Below are positions 1 through 6,726 of a DNA stretch of 21,366 bases, in pieces. Position 1 is the first letter of the stretch; the number at the start of each line of letters is the position of its first letter. Under the pieces are notes generated by a model, which saw only the letters and a list, made by a program, of their open reading frames with translations, ran no database searches and had not been told where the DNA came from. A program made the position numbers and the translations under genes. This DNA comes from Gudongella sp034004165 (GTDB taxonomy: Bacteria > Bacillota > Clostridia > Tissierellales > Tissierellaceae): contig JAVEXI010000032.1 in the NCBI GenBank assembly GCA_034004165.1, forward strand, positions 1 through 21,366, in the 5' to 3' direction.

Positions 1-11
1 TGTTCCCTCAC
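1..11 (-). CDS. rplJ: Probable first codons of rplJ (ribosomal protein L10), cut by window edge
   Basis: Only the start would be inside the window. On the minus strand a strong ribosome binding site (AGGGGG, 21-26) is followed after nine bases by a GTG at 9-11, then two further codons run off the edge. The identity rests on position: it lies directly downstream of rplA, a promoter and an L10-type leader, where rplJ sits in Firmicutes. No protein sequence can be read, and the true start could lie further out, so this is an inference from context. Confidence 0.4.
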
Positions 12-35
12 TATTGTTCACCCCCTGATTGTACT

Positions 36-73
36 AAATAAATAAAGGTCTCACACGCAGACGCATAGAGACC
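36..73 (-). terminator. Hairpin with T-rich tail in the rplJ leader (likely attenuator)
   Basis: On the minus strand GGTCTC (68-73) pairs with GAGACC (47-52). Inside, ATGCG pairs with CGTGT through two wobbles, with loop TCTG. The tail at 36-46 reads TTTATTTATTT. It lies between the L10 leader and the rplJ ribosome binding site, so it is placed to terminate part of the transcripts before rplJL. The interrupted T-tract suggests partial rather than full termination. Confidence 0.6.
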
Positions 74-146
74 CAAATTTTCGAAATTTGATAATTCTCA
101 CCTAGGTAGGAAATTAAGCCAAAGGCACCTACTGTCTGCGGTAAAT
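47..146 (-). ncRNA. L10 ribosomal protein leader (L10_leader type)
   Basis: The minus strand from about 146 reads CCGCAGACAG, then TAGGTGCC, GGCTTAA and CCTACCTAGGTG. This matches my memory of the Firmicute L10 leader core, in which the L10(L12)4 complex binds a kink-turn RNA to repress its own rplJ-rplL operon. An AT-rich 7-bp stem (74-80 with 84-90) and then the terminator-like hairpin follow. The L10-binding role is known from the family. The match was made by eye, and a covariance-model search would settle the exact borders. Confidence 0.82.
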
Positions 147-164
147 TATTTAACTGACTTTGAA

Positions 165-193
165 AGTATATCAGACACTAGCTTTAGTGTCAA
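165..193 (-). promoter_or_regulatory. Promoter for rplJ operon, overlapping an inverted repeat
   Basis: The -35 is TTGACA (188-193) and the -10 is TATACT (165-170), with a 17-base spacer, on the minus strand. The -35 begins on the base after the rplA stop codon (TAG, 194-196). A perfect 7-bp inverted repeat (174-180 with 185-191, spacer GCTT) covers part of the -35 and the spacer. It could be an operator, a weak rplA terminator or chance. Confidence 0.75.
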
Positions 194-892
194 CTATTCT
201 GTAAGTTTTCCAGGATTTATTTTTATGCCAGGGCCCATTGTACTAGAAATCGCTACAGTCCTCATGTATTTACCTTTAGCTGCAGCAGGCTTGGCTTTAA
301 TTATTGCTTCGATTATTGCCTGAAAATTTTCGTTAAGCTTTTCAGTTCCAAAGGAAACTTTTCCTATGGGAACGTGAACGATACTGGCTTTGTCTACTCT
401 GTATTCAACTTTACCAGCCTTAATCTCATTAACTGCCTTTTCGATTTCAAAAGTAACAGTTCCTGATTTTGGGTTAGGCATAAGACCTTTAGGTCCAAGA
501 ATCCTACCGATTCTTCCAACAACACCCATCATGTCTGGAGTAGCTACTACTACGTCAAAATCCAACCATCCTTCAGTCTGGATTCTTGCTACCATTTCGT
601 CTCCGCCGACAAAGTCTGCTCCAGCATCTTCTGCTTCTTTAACCTTGTCTCCTTTAGCAATTACCAAAACTTTTCTGGTCTTGCCTGTGCCGTGCGGAAG
701 TACTACAGCACCTCTTACCTGCTGATCTGCGTGTCTTGGGTCTACTCCAAGTCTCACTGACAGCTCTATTGTTTCATCAAATTTAGCTTTTGCTGTCTGT
801 TGTACAAGTTCCAGAGCCTCTACAGTATCGTAAAGTTTAGTTCTGTCAACCAGCTTTGCGCTATCCTGATAATTTTTACCTCTTTTAGGCAT
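194..892 (-). CDS. rplA: 50S ribosomal protein L1
   Basis: Ribosomal protein L1 binds 23S rRNA at the L1 stalk, moves E-site tRNA and represses its own mRNA. The 232 residues are the usual length for the family. The N-terminus (MPKRGKNYQDSAKLVDR) is typical, as are VRLGVDPRHADQQVRGAVVLPHGTGK and the GRILGPKGLMPNPKSGTV segment near residues 130-145. The ATG at 892 has a good ribosome binding site (AGGAGG) upstream. It lies 47 bases after rplK and is co-transcribed with it. The stop is followed directly by the rplJ promoter rather than by a terminator. I see no anomaly. Confidence 0.98.
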   Translation of the reverse strand: MPKRGKNYQDSAKLVDRTKLYDTVEALELVQQTAKAKFDETIELSVRLGVDPRHADQQVRGAVVLPHGTGKTRKVLVIAKGDKVKEAEDAGADFVGGDEMVARIQTEGWLDFDVVVATPDMMGVVGRIGRILGPKGLMPNPKSGTVTFEIEKAVNEIKAGKVEYRVDKASIVHVPIGKVSFGTEKLNENFQAIIEAIIKAKPAAAKGKYMRTVAISSTMGPGIKINPGKLTE

Positions 893-939
893 TTCTAAAA
901 ACCTCCTTGTGGTATTAGCGAATCAATTCTCCCACGTAC

Positions 940-1365
940 TTATTTTTCTACTTCAATTCCCATACTTCTCGCTGTTCCAGCGATCATATCCATAGCTGCT
1001 TCAAGTGAACCAGCATTAAGGTCGGGCATTTTTACTTCAGCTATCTGCTGGAGTTGTGCCTTTGTGAGTTTTGCAACTTTAATCTTATTAGGTTCTTTTG
1101 AGCCAGATTCAAGTCCCACTGCCTTTTTAATTAGTACTGGTGCAGGAGGAGTCTTTGTTATAAATGAAAAAGACCTGTCCTGATAAACTGTAAGTACCAC
1201 TGGTATAATCATACCTACCTGGTCAGCTGTTCTTGAGTTGAACTCTTTTGTAAATTGCATAATATTGACTCCGTGTGGTCCCAGTGCTGTACCTACTGGT
1301 GGCGCTGGTGTGGCTTTTCCAGCCGGAATCTGTAATTTGACAAGAGCCATAACTTTTTTTGCCAT
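940..1365 (-). CDS. rplK: 50S ribosomal protein L11
   Basis: L11 binds the GTPase-associated centre of 23S rRNA and is needed for factor-dependent steps and for RelA-type signalling. The 141 residues are the standard length. The proline-rich N-terminal signature (LQIPAGKATPAPPVGTALG, from residue 11) and the RNA-binding C-terminal half ending MGIEVEK are intact. The start ATG at 1365 is preceded by GAGGAGGTGG. A structured element that may bind L1 lies just upstream (1388-1414), which would couple rplK and rplA expression to free L1. It is the first gene of the rplK-rplA pair, downstream of nusG. Confidence 0.98.
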   Translation of the reverse strand: MAKKVMALVKLQIPAGKATPAPPVGTALGPHGVNIMQFTKEFNSRTADQVGMIIPVVLTVYQDRSFSFITKTPPAPVLIKKAVGLESGSKEPNKIKVAKLTKAQLQQIAEVKMPDLNAGSLEAAMDMIAGTARSMGIEVEK

Positions 1366-1387
1366 GTTTCCACCTCCTCATTTCATT

Positions 1388-1414
1388 GTGGTAAAGCGGG
1401 ATAAACCCTCCCAC
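1388..1414 (-). promoter_or_regulatory. Putative L1-binding leader of rplK-rplA
   Basis: On the minus strand GTGG (1411-1414) pairs with CCAC (1388-1391), and inside it GGG pairs with CCC around a UUUAU loop. A two-base GA on one side and GCTTTA on the other form an asymmetric internal loop. In E. coli, L1 represses rplK-rplA by binding a 5' leader that mimics its 23S site, and similar GTGGGAGG...CCGC leaders precede rplK in other Firmicutes as I remember them. The L1 function is inferred from position and shape. Confidence 0.55.
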
Positions 1415-1454
1415 TGCGCTGCTATTTATAAAGCAATTATGCTTATAAACCTTA

Positions 1455-2009
1455 TTACATTTTTTCTATCTGATCAAAATCCAGTTCGACAAGAGTCTCC
1501 CGCCCAAACATGGATACGTAAACTTTTGCCTTTCTCTTCTCCATATTGACACTTTCTATAGTGCCAATGAAGCTCTCAAACGGACCATCCACAACCTTAA
1601 TGACGTCTTTAGCCTTAAGGTCAATAATGGGCATGACAATTTTCTCCTGAACTCCAAGTGCTCTGACTTCAGAATCTGACAAAGGAACAGGCTTTGATGA
1701 CGGTCCGACAAATCCGGTCACTCCCCTGGTGTTTCTGACGAGATACCAGGATTCGTCATTTATTATCATCTTGACGAGAACATAGCCAGGGAACATTTTT
1801 CTTTCCTTAAGCTTTTTCTTTCCAGACTTGGTTTCCATATATTCTTCCGTGGGCACTGCCACTTCAAATATATCATCCCTCATCCCTCTGTTCTCGACCA
1901 TTTTTTCGAGGTTGGCCTTAACTTTGTTTTCATGACCAGAATAAGTGTGGACTACATACCATTTGGCATTCCTGGCTCTTTCTTCCCTACTTAATTCTTT
2001 TTCCGCCAT
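1455..2009 (-). CDS. nusG: Transcription termination/antitermination factor NusG
   Basis: NusG binds RNA polymerase and modulates pausing, Rho termination and coupling to ribosomes. The 184 residues hold the NGN domain (WYVVHTYSGHENKVKANL from about residue 17, then FPGYVLVKM and VRNTRGVTGFVG) and a C-terminal KOW domain (VIKVVDGPFESFIGTIESVN). A charged N-terminal extension of about 15 residues precedes the NGN domain. The start ATG is at 2009. The only ribosome binding site in range, GAGG (2019-2022), lies partly in the 3' arm of a small hairpin. It follows secE by 37 bases in the usual secE-nusG pair. Confidence 0.98.
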   Translation of the reverse strand: MAEKELSREERARNAKWYVVHTYSGHENKVKANLEKMVENRGMRDDIFEVAVPTEEYMETKSGKKKLKERKMFPGYVLVKMIINDESWYLVRNTRGVTGFVGPSSKPVPLSDSEVRALGVQEKIVMPIIDLKAKDVIKVVDGPFESFIGTIESVNMEKRKAKVYVSMFGRETLVELDFDQIEKM

Positions 2010-2014
2010 TTTTC

Positions 2015-2033
2015 AGGACCTCAATAAGGTCCT
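2015..2033 (-). promoter_or_regulatory. Hairpin overlapping the nusG ribosome binding site
   Basis: The minus strand carries AGGACC (2028-2033), a seven-base loop, and GGTCCT (2015-2020), a perfect 6-bp stem. The likely ribosome binding site GAGG (2019-2022) runs from the loop into the 3' arm, so a folded leader would partly hide it. A regulatory role is inferred and untested. Confidence 0.4.
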
Positions 2034-2046
2034 TCCCTCCCTTGTA

Positions 2047-2259
2047 TTACGAAATAATCAACGACAAAACGTAGCCTATTGCAATATCGAGCACATAGAC
2101 TATGATTGCTGCAAGAATACTGATGAATATTACTACGCTGGTATTATTCACTAGTTCTTTTTTACCAGGCCAGATGACCTTTTTAATCTCAGATTTTACA
2201 CCTCTGAAATAAGCTTTCATTTTATCGCTGGATTTAACAGTTTCAGCTCCTGCTGCCAT
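2047..2259 (-). CDS. secE: Preprotein translocase subunit SecE
   Basis: SecE is the small membrane subunit that clamps SecY in the SecYEG protein-export channel. With the ATG at 2259 it has 70 residues, the length of Firmicute SecE. The conserved cytoplasmic amphipathic segment (YFRGVKSEIKKVIWPGKKEL) is followed by one hydrophobic transmembrane helix (VVIFISILAAIIVYVLDIAIGY). I prefer this start to one further upstream because AAGGA lies at a suitable distance and MAAGAETVKSS resembles normal SecE N-termini. It lies between rpmG and nusG, as in most Firmicutes. Confidence 0.96.
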   Translation of the reverse strand: MAAGAETVKSSDKMKAYFRGVKSEIKKVIWPGKKELVNNTSVVIFISILAAIIVYVLDIAIGYVLSLIIS

Positions 2260-2285
2260 TGTTTCACATCCTTCAATATAAATAG

Positions 2286-2435
2286 TTATTTTGTTTCTTT
2301 GTGCGTTGTGTGAGTCTTGCAAAACTTACAGTATTTCTTAAGTTCAATTCTCTCTGTGGTATTTTTCTTGTTCTTTTTAGTAATATAGTTTCTCTGCTTG
2401 CATTCGGTACAAGCCAATGTGACTCTGTCTCTCAT
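2286..2435 (-). CDS. rpmG: 50S ribosomal protein L33
   Basis: The small zinc-ribbon L33 has 49 residues from the ATG at 2435 (MRDRVTLACTECKQRNY). Both cysteine pairs are present (CTEC and CKFC), so this is the zinc-binding C+ form. GGAGGTG lies a few bases upstream of this ATG, which rejects the longer reading that would begin at 2483. It is the first gene of the rpmG-secE-nusG-rplK-rplA run and follows a leader of about 90 bases from its predicted promoter. Confidence 0.97.
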   Translation of the reverse strand: MRDRVTLACTECKQRNYITKKNKKNTTERIELKKYCKFCKTHTTHKETK

Positions 2436-2528
2436 TTGTCGCACCTCCCACCCTTTTCTAATCAGTATCAATAATGTATGCACAAATATTCAGGGCACAA
2501 TTTCCCATTATTTTAAGAGTACTTATAT

Positions 2529-2557
2529 AAACTATCATAAATAAAAATAGCTGTCAA
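2529..2557 (-). promoter_or_regulatory. Probable promoter for rpmG-secE-nusG
   Basis: A perfect -35, TTGACA, lies at 2552-2557 on the minus strand in an AT-rich stretch directly after the tuf terminator. The -10 is less clear: GATAGT (2531-2536, spacer 15) or TAGTTT (2529-2534, spacer 17). The 188-base gap between tuf and rpmG holds only this promoter, the tuf terminator and an unstructured leader. Confidence 0.55.
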
Positions 2558-2588
2558 TAAATTTTGGCTCCTAAATATTGGCTTCATC

Positions 2589-2615
2589 AAAAAGACTAGG
2601 TCGTAAGACCCAGCC
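2589..2615 (-). terminator. Rho-independent terminator of tuf
   Basis: On the minus strand GGCTGGGTC (2607-2615) pairs with GACCTAGTC (2594-2602) around loop TTAC, nine base pairs with two wobbles, followed by TTTTT (2589-2593). It starts eight bases after the tuf stop codon and closes the tRNA-Thr-tuf unit. Confidence 0.9.
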
Positions 2616-2623
2616 TTTATTTT

Positions 2624-3817
2624 TTATTCGTGAACCTTGGTTACTACTCCGGCTCCTACTGTTCTTCCGCCTTCTCTTATAGCAAACCTTAGGCCTTCTT
2701 CCATTGCTATCGGAGTAATCAGCTCTATTGCAAATCTTGCGTTATCTCCTGGCATTACCATCTCTACGCCTTCTTCAAGTTGGATATCACCTGTTACGTC
2801 TGTCGTCCTAAAGTAGAACTGTGGTCTGTATCCGTTGAAGAATGGTGTGTGTCTTCCACCCTCTTCTTTGCTCAGTACGTATACTTCTGAGTCAAATTTT
2901 GTGTGTGGCTTGATTGATTTTGGCTTTGCTAATACTTGCCCTCTTTCTATGTCTGTCCTTTGTACTCCTCTTAGTAGTACTCCTATGTTGTCGCCTGCCT
3001 GAGCTTCGTCAAGAAGCTTCCTGAACATCTCTACTCCTGTTACTACTACTGTTCTTGGCTCGTCTGTCAGTCCGACTATCTCTACGTTGTCGCCTGTCTT
3101 TACTACGCCTCTTTCTACTCTGCCTGTTGCTACTGTTCCTCTACCTGTTATTGAGAATACGTCCTCTACTGGCATTAGGAATGGCTTGTCTATTTCTCTT
3201 TCTGGCTGTGGAATGTACTCGTCTACTGCTGCCATTAGCTTCAGTATCTTTTCTCCCCACTCTCCGTCTGGATCTTCAAGGGCTTTTAATGCTGAGCCTG
3301 TTACTATTGGTGTGTTGTCTCCATCAAATTCATATTCTGATAGTAGTTCCCTTACTTCCATTTCTACTAGTTCAATTAGCTCTGGGTCGTCTACCATGTC
3401 TTCTTTGTTTAGGAATACTACTATTCTAGGTACTCCTACTTGCCTTGATAATAGTATGTGCTCTCTTGTCTGTGGCATTGGTCCGTCTGCTGCTGATACT
3501 ACTAGGATTGCTCCGTCCATCTGTGCTGCTCCAGTTATCATGTTCTTTACATAGTCAGCGTGACCTGGGCAGTCTACGTGTGCGTAGTGTCTGTTTTCTG
3601 TCTCATACTCTACGTGTGATGTGGAGATGGTGATTCCTCTTTCTCTTTCTTCCGGTGCCTTGTCTATGTGTGCATAGTCGATAAATTCACCTGAGCCATA
3701 CTTCTTGTTTAGTACTAGTGTTATCGCTGCTGTCAATGTTGTCTTACCGTGGTCTACGTGTCCTATTGTCCCAATGTTTACGTGGGGTTTGGTTCTTTCA
3801 AATTTTTGCTTTCCCAT
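2624..3817 (-). CDS. tuf: Translation elongation factor Tu
   Basis: EF-Tu carries aminoacyl-tRNA to the ribosome as a GTP complex. From the ATG at 3817 it has 397 residues, the standard bacterial length. The GTPase motifs are intact: GHVDHGKT (19-26), DCPGH (82-86) and NKED (137-140), followed by domains II and III ending VTKVHE. The start is fixed by AGGAGG seven bases upstream, so the reading frame's earlier ATG is not used. The gene follows tRNA-Thr by 55 bases with no terminator between, and has its own terminator downstream. Many Clostridia carry a second tuf with the str operon; whether that is so here cannot be seen. Confidence 0.98.
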   Translation of the reverse strand: MGKQKFERTKPHVNIGTIGHVDHGKTTLTAAITLVLNKKYGSGEFIDYAHIDKAPEERERGITISTSHVEYETENRHYAHVDCPGHADYVKNMITGAAQMDGAILVVSAADGPMPQTREHILLSRQVGVPRIVVFLNKEDMVDDPELIELVEMEVRELLSEYEFDGDNTPIVTGSALKALEDPDGEWGEKILKLMAAVDEYIPQPEREIDKPFLMPVEDVFSITGRGTVATGRVERGVVKTGDNVEIVGLTDEPRTVVVTGVEMFRKLLDEAQAGDNIGVLLRGVQRTDIERGQVLAKPKSIKPHTKFDSEVYVLSKEEGGRHTPFFNGYRPQFYFRTTDVTGDIQLEEGVEMVMPGDNARFAIELITPIAMEEGLRFAIREGGRTVGAGVVTKVHE

Positions 3818-3872
3818 TCTTATTCCTCCTTGCATTTTTAAGAAAACTCGTCCGGGTGTTTCTATTCTTCTA

Positions 3873-3948
3873 TGGAGCCCACGAGCGGACTCGAACCGCT
3901 GACCTCTTGCTTACCATGCAAGTGCTCTACCGCCTGAGCTACGTGGGC
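3873..3948 (-). tRNA. tRNA-Thr (anticodon GGT)
   Basis: The 76-base minus-strand sequence folds as a complete cloverleaf. GCCCACG at the 5' end pairs with CGTGGGC. The D-arm carries GCTCAGGCGGTAGAGC. The anticodon stem CTTGC/GCAAG holds loop ATGGTAA, giving anticodon GGT, which reads ACC and ACT (Thr). The T-arm has GGTTCGAGTCC. The discriminator is T and CCA is encoded. It has its own promoter upstream and runs into tuf without a terminator. Confidence 0.97.
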
Positions 3949-3960
3949 TTACAATATGTT

Positions 3961-3989
3961 ATTTTACTATTGAACTATACTGTTGTCAA
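3961..3989 (-). promoter_or_regulatory. Promoter for tRNA-Thr-tuf
   Basis: The -35 is TTGACA (3984-3989) and the -10 is TAAAAT (3961-3966), with a 17-base spacer. The expected transcription start is about six bases before the tRNA 5' end. The -35 begins four bases after the sigH stop codon (3994-3996), and no terminator follows sigH. Confidence 0.85.
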
Positions 3990-3993
3990 TACA

Positions 3994-4635
3994 CTATTGT
4001 CCAATATAAAGATATCTTTCCATCTTTCTCTTAACCCGTTGCAAAGCATTGTCGATACTCTTGACGCGACGGTTTAGCTCAGTCGCAATTTCCTCATAAC
4101 TCCTTCCCTCAAGGTAGAATTTAAGTACTTCTCTTTCAAGAGAAGAAAGTAAATTATCAAGCTTTTGCTCAATGCTATCCATGTATTCCTTTCCGATAAA
4201 AAGTTCCATTGGATCGGCACTACTTGCAACACATGCAGATTCAACGTAACCATTGTCTCCGTTGCCATAACCGGTTCGACTTAAGGATACGTATGTATTA
4301 AGTGGAAGATGTTTTTGTCTGGTTGCTGTTTTAATCGCAGTAATCAGCTGCCTTGTGACACAAATGTCTGCAAAGCTTCTGAAAGAGGCAGATCTAAATT
4401 CATCGTAAGTCCTAACGGCTTTGTACAGCCCAATCATGCCTTCCTGAACTATGTCGTCTCTGTCGGCGCCTACAATATAATAAGAATTGGTTTTCATCTT
4501 TACAAAATCCTTATACTTGTAAAAGATATATTCCAGCGCCCTGTTATCCCCAGCATTTGCCAGTTCAACTATTTTCTCATCTGTCATATCGTCGTAGTCG
4601 TCCTGTTGCAGATAGTGTTCTCTATGCAGGCTCAT
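3994..4635 (-). CDS. sigH: RNA polymerase sigma factor SigH (Spo0H family)
   Basis: This is a sigma-70 family factor close to Bacillus SigH, which directs early stationary-phase, competence and sporulation genes. It has 213 residues from the ATG at 4635, set by GGAGGTAACATA before it. Region 2 includes GADRDDIVQEGMIGLYKAVR (56-75) and continues to ICVTRQLITAIKTATRQKH (91-109), nearly identical to Bacillus SigH as I recall it. Region 4 has LEREVLKFYLEGRSYEEIA and LNRRVKSIDNALQRVKRKM. It lies 25 bases after yacP. SigH fits an endospore-forming lineage but does not prove sporulation, since some non-sporulating Firmicutes keep it. Confidence 0.96.
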   Translation of the reverse strand: MSLHREHYLQQDDYDDMTDEKIVELANAGDNRALEYIFYKYKDFVKMKTNSYYIVGADRDDIVQEGMIGLYKAVRTYDEFRSASFRSFADICVTRQLITAIKTATRQKHLPLNTYVSLSRTGYGNGDNGYVESACVASSADPMELFIGKEYMDSIEQKLDNLLSSLEREVLKFYLEGRSYEEIATELNRRVKSIDNALQRVKRKMERYLYIGQ

Positions 4636-4660
4636 TATGTTACCTCCAGCAGAAATAAGT

Positions 4661-5182
4661 CTATTTATCCCAGTCTTTGAGCTTATTTTCCAATCTGTCA
4701 GATACTCTCCCAAGCTGCAAGTCATTTTTAAGGTTTATCTTTTTTCTTCTCCTAGTCACCAGCTTCATCTCATCGTTTATTTCAGCTTCCAGCTCCCTTG
4801 CAGAGAGCCTTATTCCCCCTCTTGACAGTATGAGTTCCTGTTCTGTCCTGTCAGAGGTTGCAACCCTTATTCTCTTCACTCTGCCAAATTCATCGAGCAT
4901 TCTTTCGATGTAGTAATCGGCAAGCTCTCCTTCTTTTGTGTAAACAACCTTGATTCCCTTGTATTCTTCTTCTTTCCTTATACTACCTTTCACCAGGTGA
5001 GCATCAAAGACCACTATAGTTTCTACTTTAGTATAATGGTGATACTCAGAGAGCTTTTCAAGCAAATCAAGCCTTGCCTGCTCAAAGTCGACAGCTGCAG
5101 TTTTCTTAAGGCCTTCCCATGCATTTATTATATTATAGCCGTCGACTACAAGTATTTCTTTCGGCCTGTTCCTACTGGCCAT
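4661..5182 (-). CDS. yacP: NYN/PIN-fold ribosome-associated endoribonuclease, YacP/Rae1 family
   Basis: The 173-residue product is a NYN-domain protein of the YacP family. In B. subtilis YacP (Rae1) cleaves certain mRNAs in the ribosomal A site during translation. Visible acidic residues fit the PIN-like active site: D14 in VVDGYNIINAW, D60 in VVFDAH, D89 in ELADYY and D111 in TSDRTEQ. The tail (about 135-173) is strongly basic and probably binds RNA. The ATG at 5182 overlaps the end of rlmB by 11 bases, with GAGG seven bases upstream. It sits between rlmB and sigH, the conserved order. The function is by homology. Confidence 0.93.
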   Translation of the reverse strand: MASRNRPKEILVVDGYNIINAWEGLKKTAAVDFEQARLDLLEKLSEYHHYTKVETIVVFDAHLVKGSIRKEEEYKGIKVVYTKEGELADYYIERMLDEFGRVKRIRVATSDRTEQELILSRGGIRLSARELEAEINDEMKLVTRRRKKINLKNDLQLGRVSDRLENKLKDWDK

Positions 5183-5912
5183 TTGATTGCCTCACTACTT
5201 CATATATAAGAATTGACGCTGCATTAGAAGCATTTAGTGATGATATCTTTCCTTTCATTGGAATACTTACCAGATGATCGCAGTTTTCACGGACAATTCT
5301 CGACAGTCCCTTACCCTCTCCGCCTACTACAATTGCAACTGCTCCTGTCATATTGGTGTTACTGTATGTTTCTTTTGCAGCAGCATCAGCTCCGTATAAC
5401 CAAAGTCCTTCTTTCTTAAGGCGCTCCATAACCTGGACTATGTTCCCTTCCTGAGCAATTCTCATATGCTCCACTGCTCCAGCAGAGCTCTTATAGACAG
5501 TCTGATTCACCATTGCTGATCTTCTTCTTGGTATAATAACCCCATGAACACCTGCACACTCCGCGGTCCTCACTATAGCACCAAGATTGTGGGTATCCTC
5601 AACTCCATCGAGTATAACAATAAAAGGCTTTTCTCCTTTTGATCTGGCAAATTCCAGTATTTCTTCAATCGAAGAATACTCGTATCCAGTTACAAGTGCA
5701 ACGACTCCCTGATGAGCATTGCCCTGTGACATAGAATCTAGTTTCTGTCTGTCAACTTGCTGGATAACTATATTTTTGTCTCTTGCCATTCCGATTATCT
5801 TTGTTATAGATCCTTTTAGGTCTCCTTTAAGGATATAAAGTTTGTCTATTTGCTTATCAGCTTTCAATAACTCCAGTACAGGGTTTCTTCCAGCCACATA
5901 CATTTCATTCAT
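5172..5912 (-). CDS. rlmB: 23S rRNA 2'-O-methyltransferase, RlmB/TrmH (SPOUT) family
   Basis: This 246-residue SPOUT-class RNA ribose methyltransferase probably methylates a guanosine of 23S rRNA with S-adenosylmethionine. An N-terminal substrate-binding domain (VAGRNPVLELL, then AHQGVVALV) precedes the catalytic domain with its three family motifs: LDGVEDTHNLGAIVRTAE (motif 1), VVGGEGKGL (motif 2) and IPMKGKISSLNASNAASI (motif 3). The start at 5912 has AGGAGA seven bases upstream and overlaps the thyX stop by eight bases, implying translational coupling. It is called RlmB from neighbours; the exact target nucleotide cannot be read from sequence. Confidence 0.93.
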   Translation of the reverse strand: MNEMYVAGRNPVLELLKADKQIDKLYILKGDLKGSITKIIGMARDKNIVIQQVDRQKLDSMSQGNAHQGVVALVTGYEYSSIEEILEFARSKGEKPFIVILDGVEDTHNLGAIVRTAECAGVHGVIIPRRRSAMVNQTVYKSSAGAVEHMRIAQEGNIVQVMERLKKEGLWLYGADAAAKETYSNTNMTGAVAIVVGGEGKGLSRIVRENCDHLVSIPMKGKISSLNASNAASILIYEVVRQSNGQ

Positions 5913-6714
5913 TAGAATTCTCCTGGTTTTCTGACCTTTGATTGCTTAATTCTTCATTCATATTTTTGTAAAATTCTCTTACTTCCTTAATTTTGCCACA
6001 TGTCATTATGCCTTCAGGACAAGGTCCATTTACACACCCAGGCCCTGCATTTTTAAATAATACTGGGTACACTTTCTTCACTTCTCTTAACATTTCTATA
6101 GCCATTTCCCTTATTTCCCACTGAGCTCTCAGGCATGTCCTCAAAGCAAAGAAATTCATAAGGTTTCTAGCATTCATAGTAGCTACTATCTTTGTTTCGC
6201 AGGCATTTGGAAATACGTATCTGGCGTCCTCAATAGCTTCCTTTTCAGCCCTCGATTTGGCATCTTTTTCTTTTCTTCCCTCAGATATGTATTTTTCATA
6301 ATGCTTTTTGTATAGAATATCTGCTATGCGGTCGTATGCTTCCTGATCCCTTTCCATAGCTTCTATAAAGACTTTTCTTGCCTCTTCATCCTCTTCAATA
6401 TTTGGAGGAATAATATATTCAAATTGATCAAGCTTTACATATCTTTGCGACTGCTGAGAATAGCTTGCCAGCCTATGTCTTACAAGCTGATGTGTCAAAG
6501 TCCTAGAGACTCCCTCTATCCCAAAAGTAAAGCTCACATGCTCTATTGGACTTTCATGTCCAAGATCCATGAGCATACCCAAAAACTTTTCAATCTGAGC
6601 ATCGTCCTGTCCTTCTTCAATTTCTGAAATTCCAACTGGTGAATAACAAAGCTTCGCTGCTGAAGCCACTAATCTTTCCCCATCTGGAGTGTATCTGAGC
6701 AGCTGTACTTTCAC
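5905..6714 (-). CDS. thyX: Flavin-dependent thymidylate synthase ThyX
   Basis: ThyX makes dTMP from dUMP using methylene-tetrahydrofolate, FAD and NADPH, replacing ThyA. The family signature RHRxxSxxxxSQR is complete at 79-91. Other conserved parts include ESPIEHVSFTF (54-64) and NARNLMNFFALRTC (181-194). The 269 residues are slightly long because of a C-terminal tail with C227, C232 and C239 (GPGCVNGPCPEGIMTCG) and a polar end. The start is GTG at 6714 with AGGAGG eight bases upstream. It sits between mrnC and rlmB, a placement I associate with Clostridia and not with Bacillus. Confidence 0.97.
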   Translation of the reverse strand: MKVQLLRYTPDGERLVASAAKLCYSPVGISEIEEGQDDAQIEKFLGMLMDLGHESPIEHVSFTFGIEGVSRTLTHQLVRHRLASYSQQSQRYVKLDQFEYIIPPNIEEDEEARKVFIEAMERDQEAYDRIADILYKKHYEKYISEGRKEKDAKSRAEKEAIEDARYVFPNACETKIVATMNARNLMNFFALRTCLRAQWEIREMAIEMLREVKKVYPVLFKNAGPGCVNGPCPEGIMTCGKIKEVREFYKNMNEELSNQRSENQENSNE

Positions 6715-6726
6715 TAATAATTCCTC

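Noticed and set aside
390..725. A 111-codon plus-strand frame opposite rplA.
   Set aside because: It is antisense to a conserved ribosomal protein gene and has no start signals.
3055..3633. Three overlapping open frames on the plus strand opposite tuf (up to 155 codons).
   Set aside because: They are antisense to a fully conserved EF-Tu gene, have no ribosome binding sites or promoters, and their composition is that of mirrored tuf codons.
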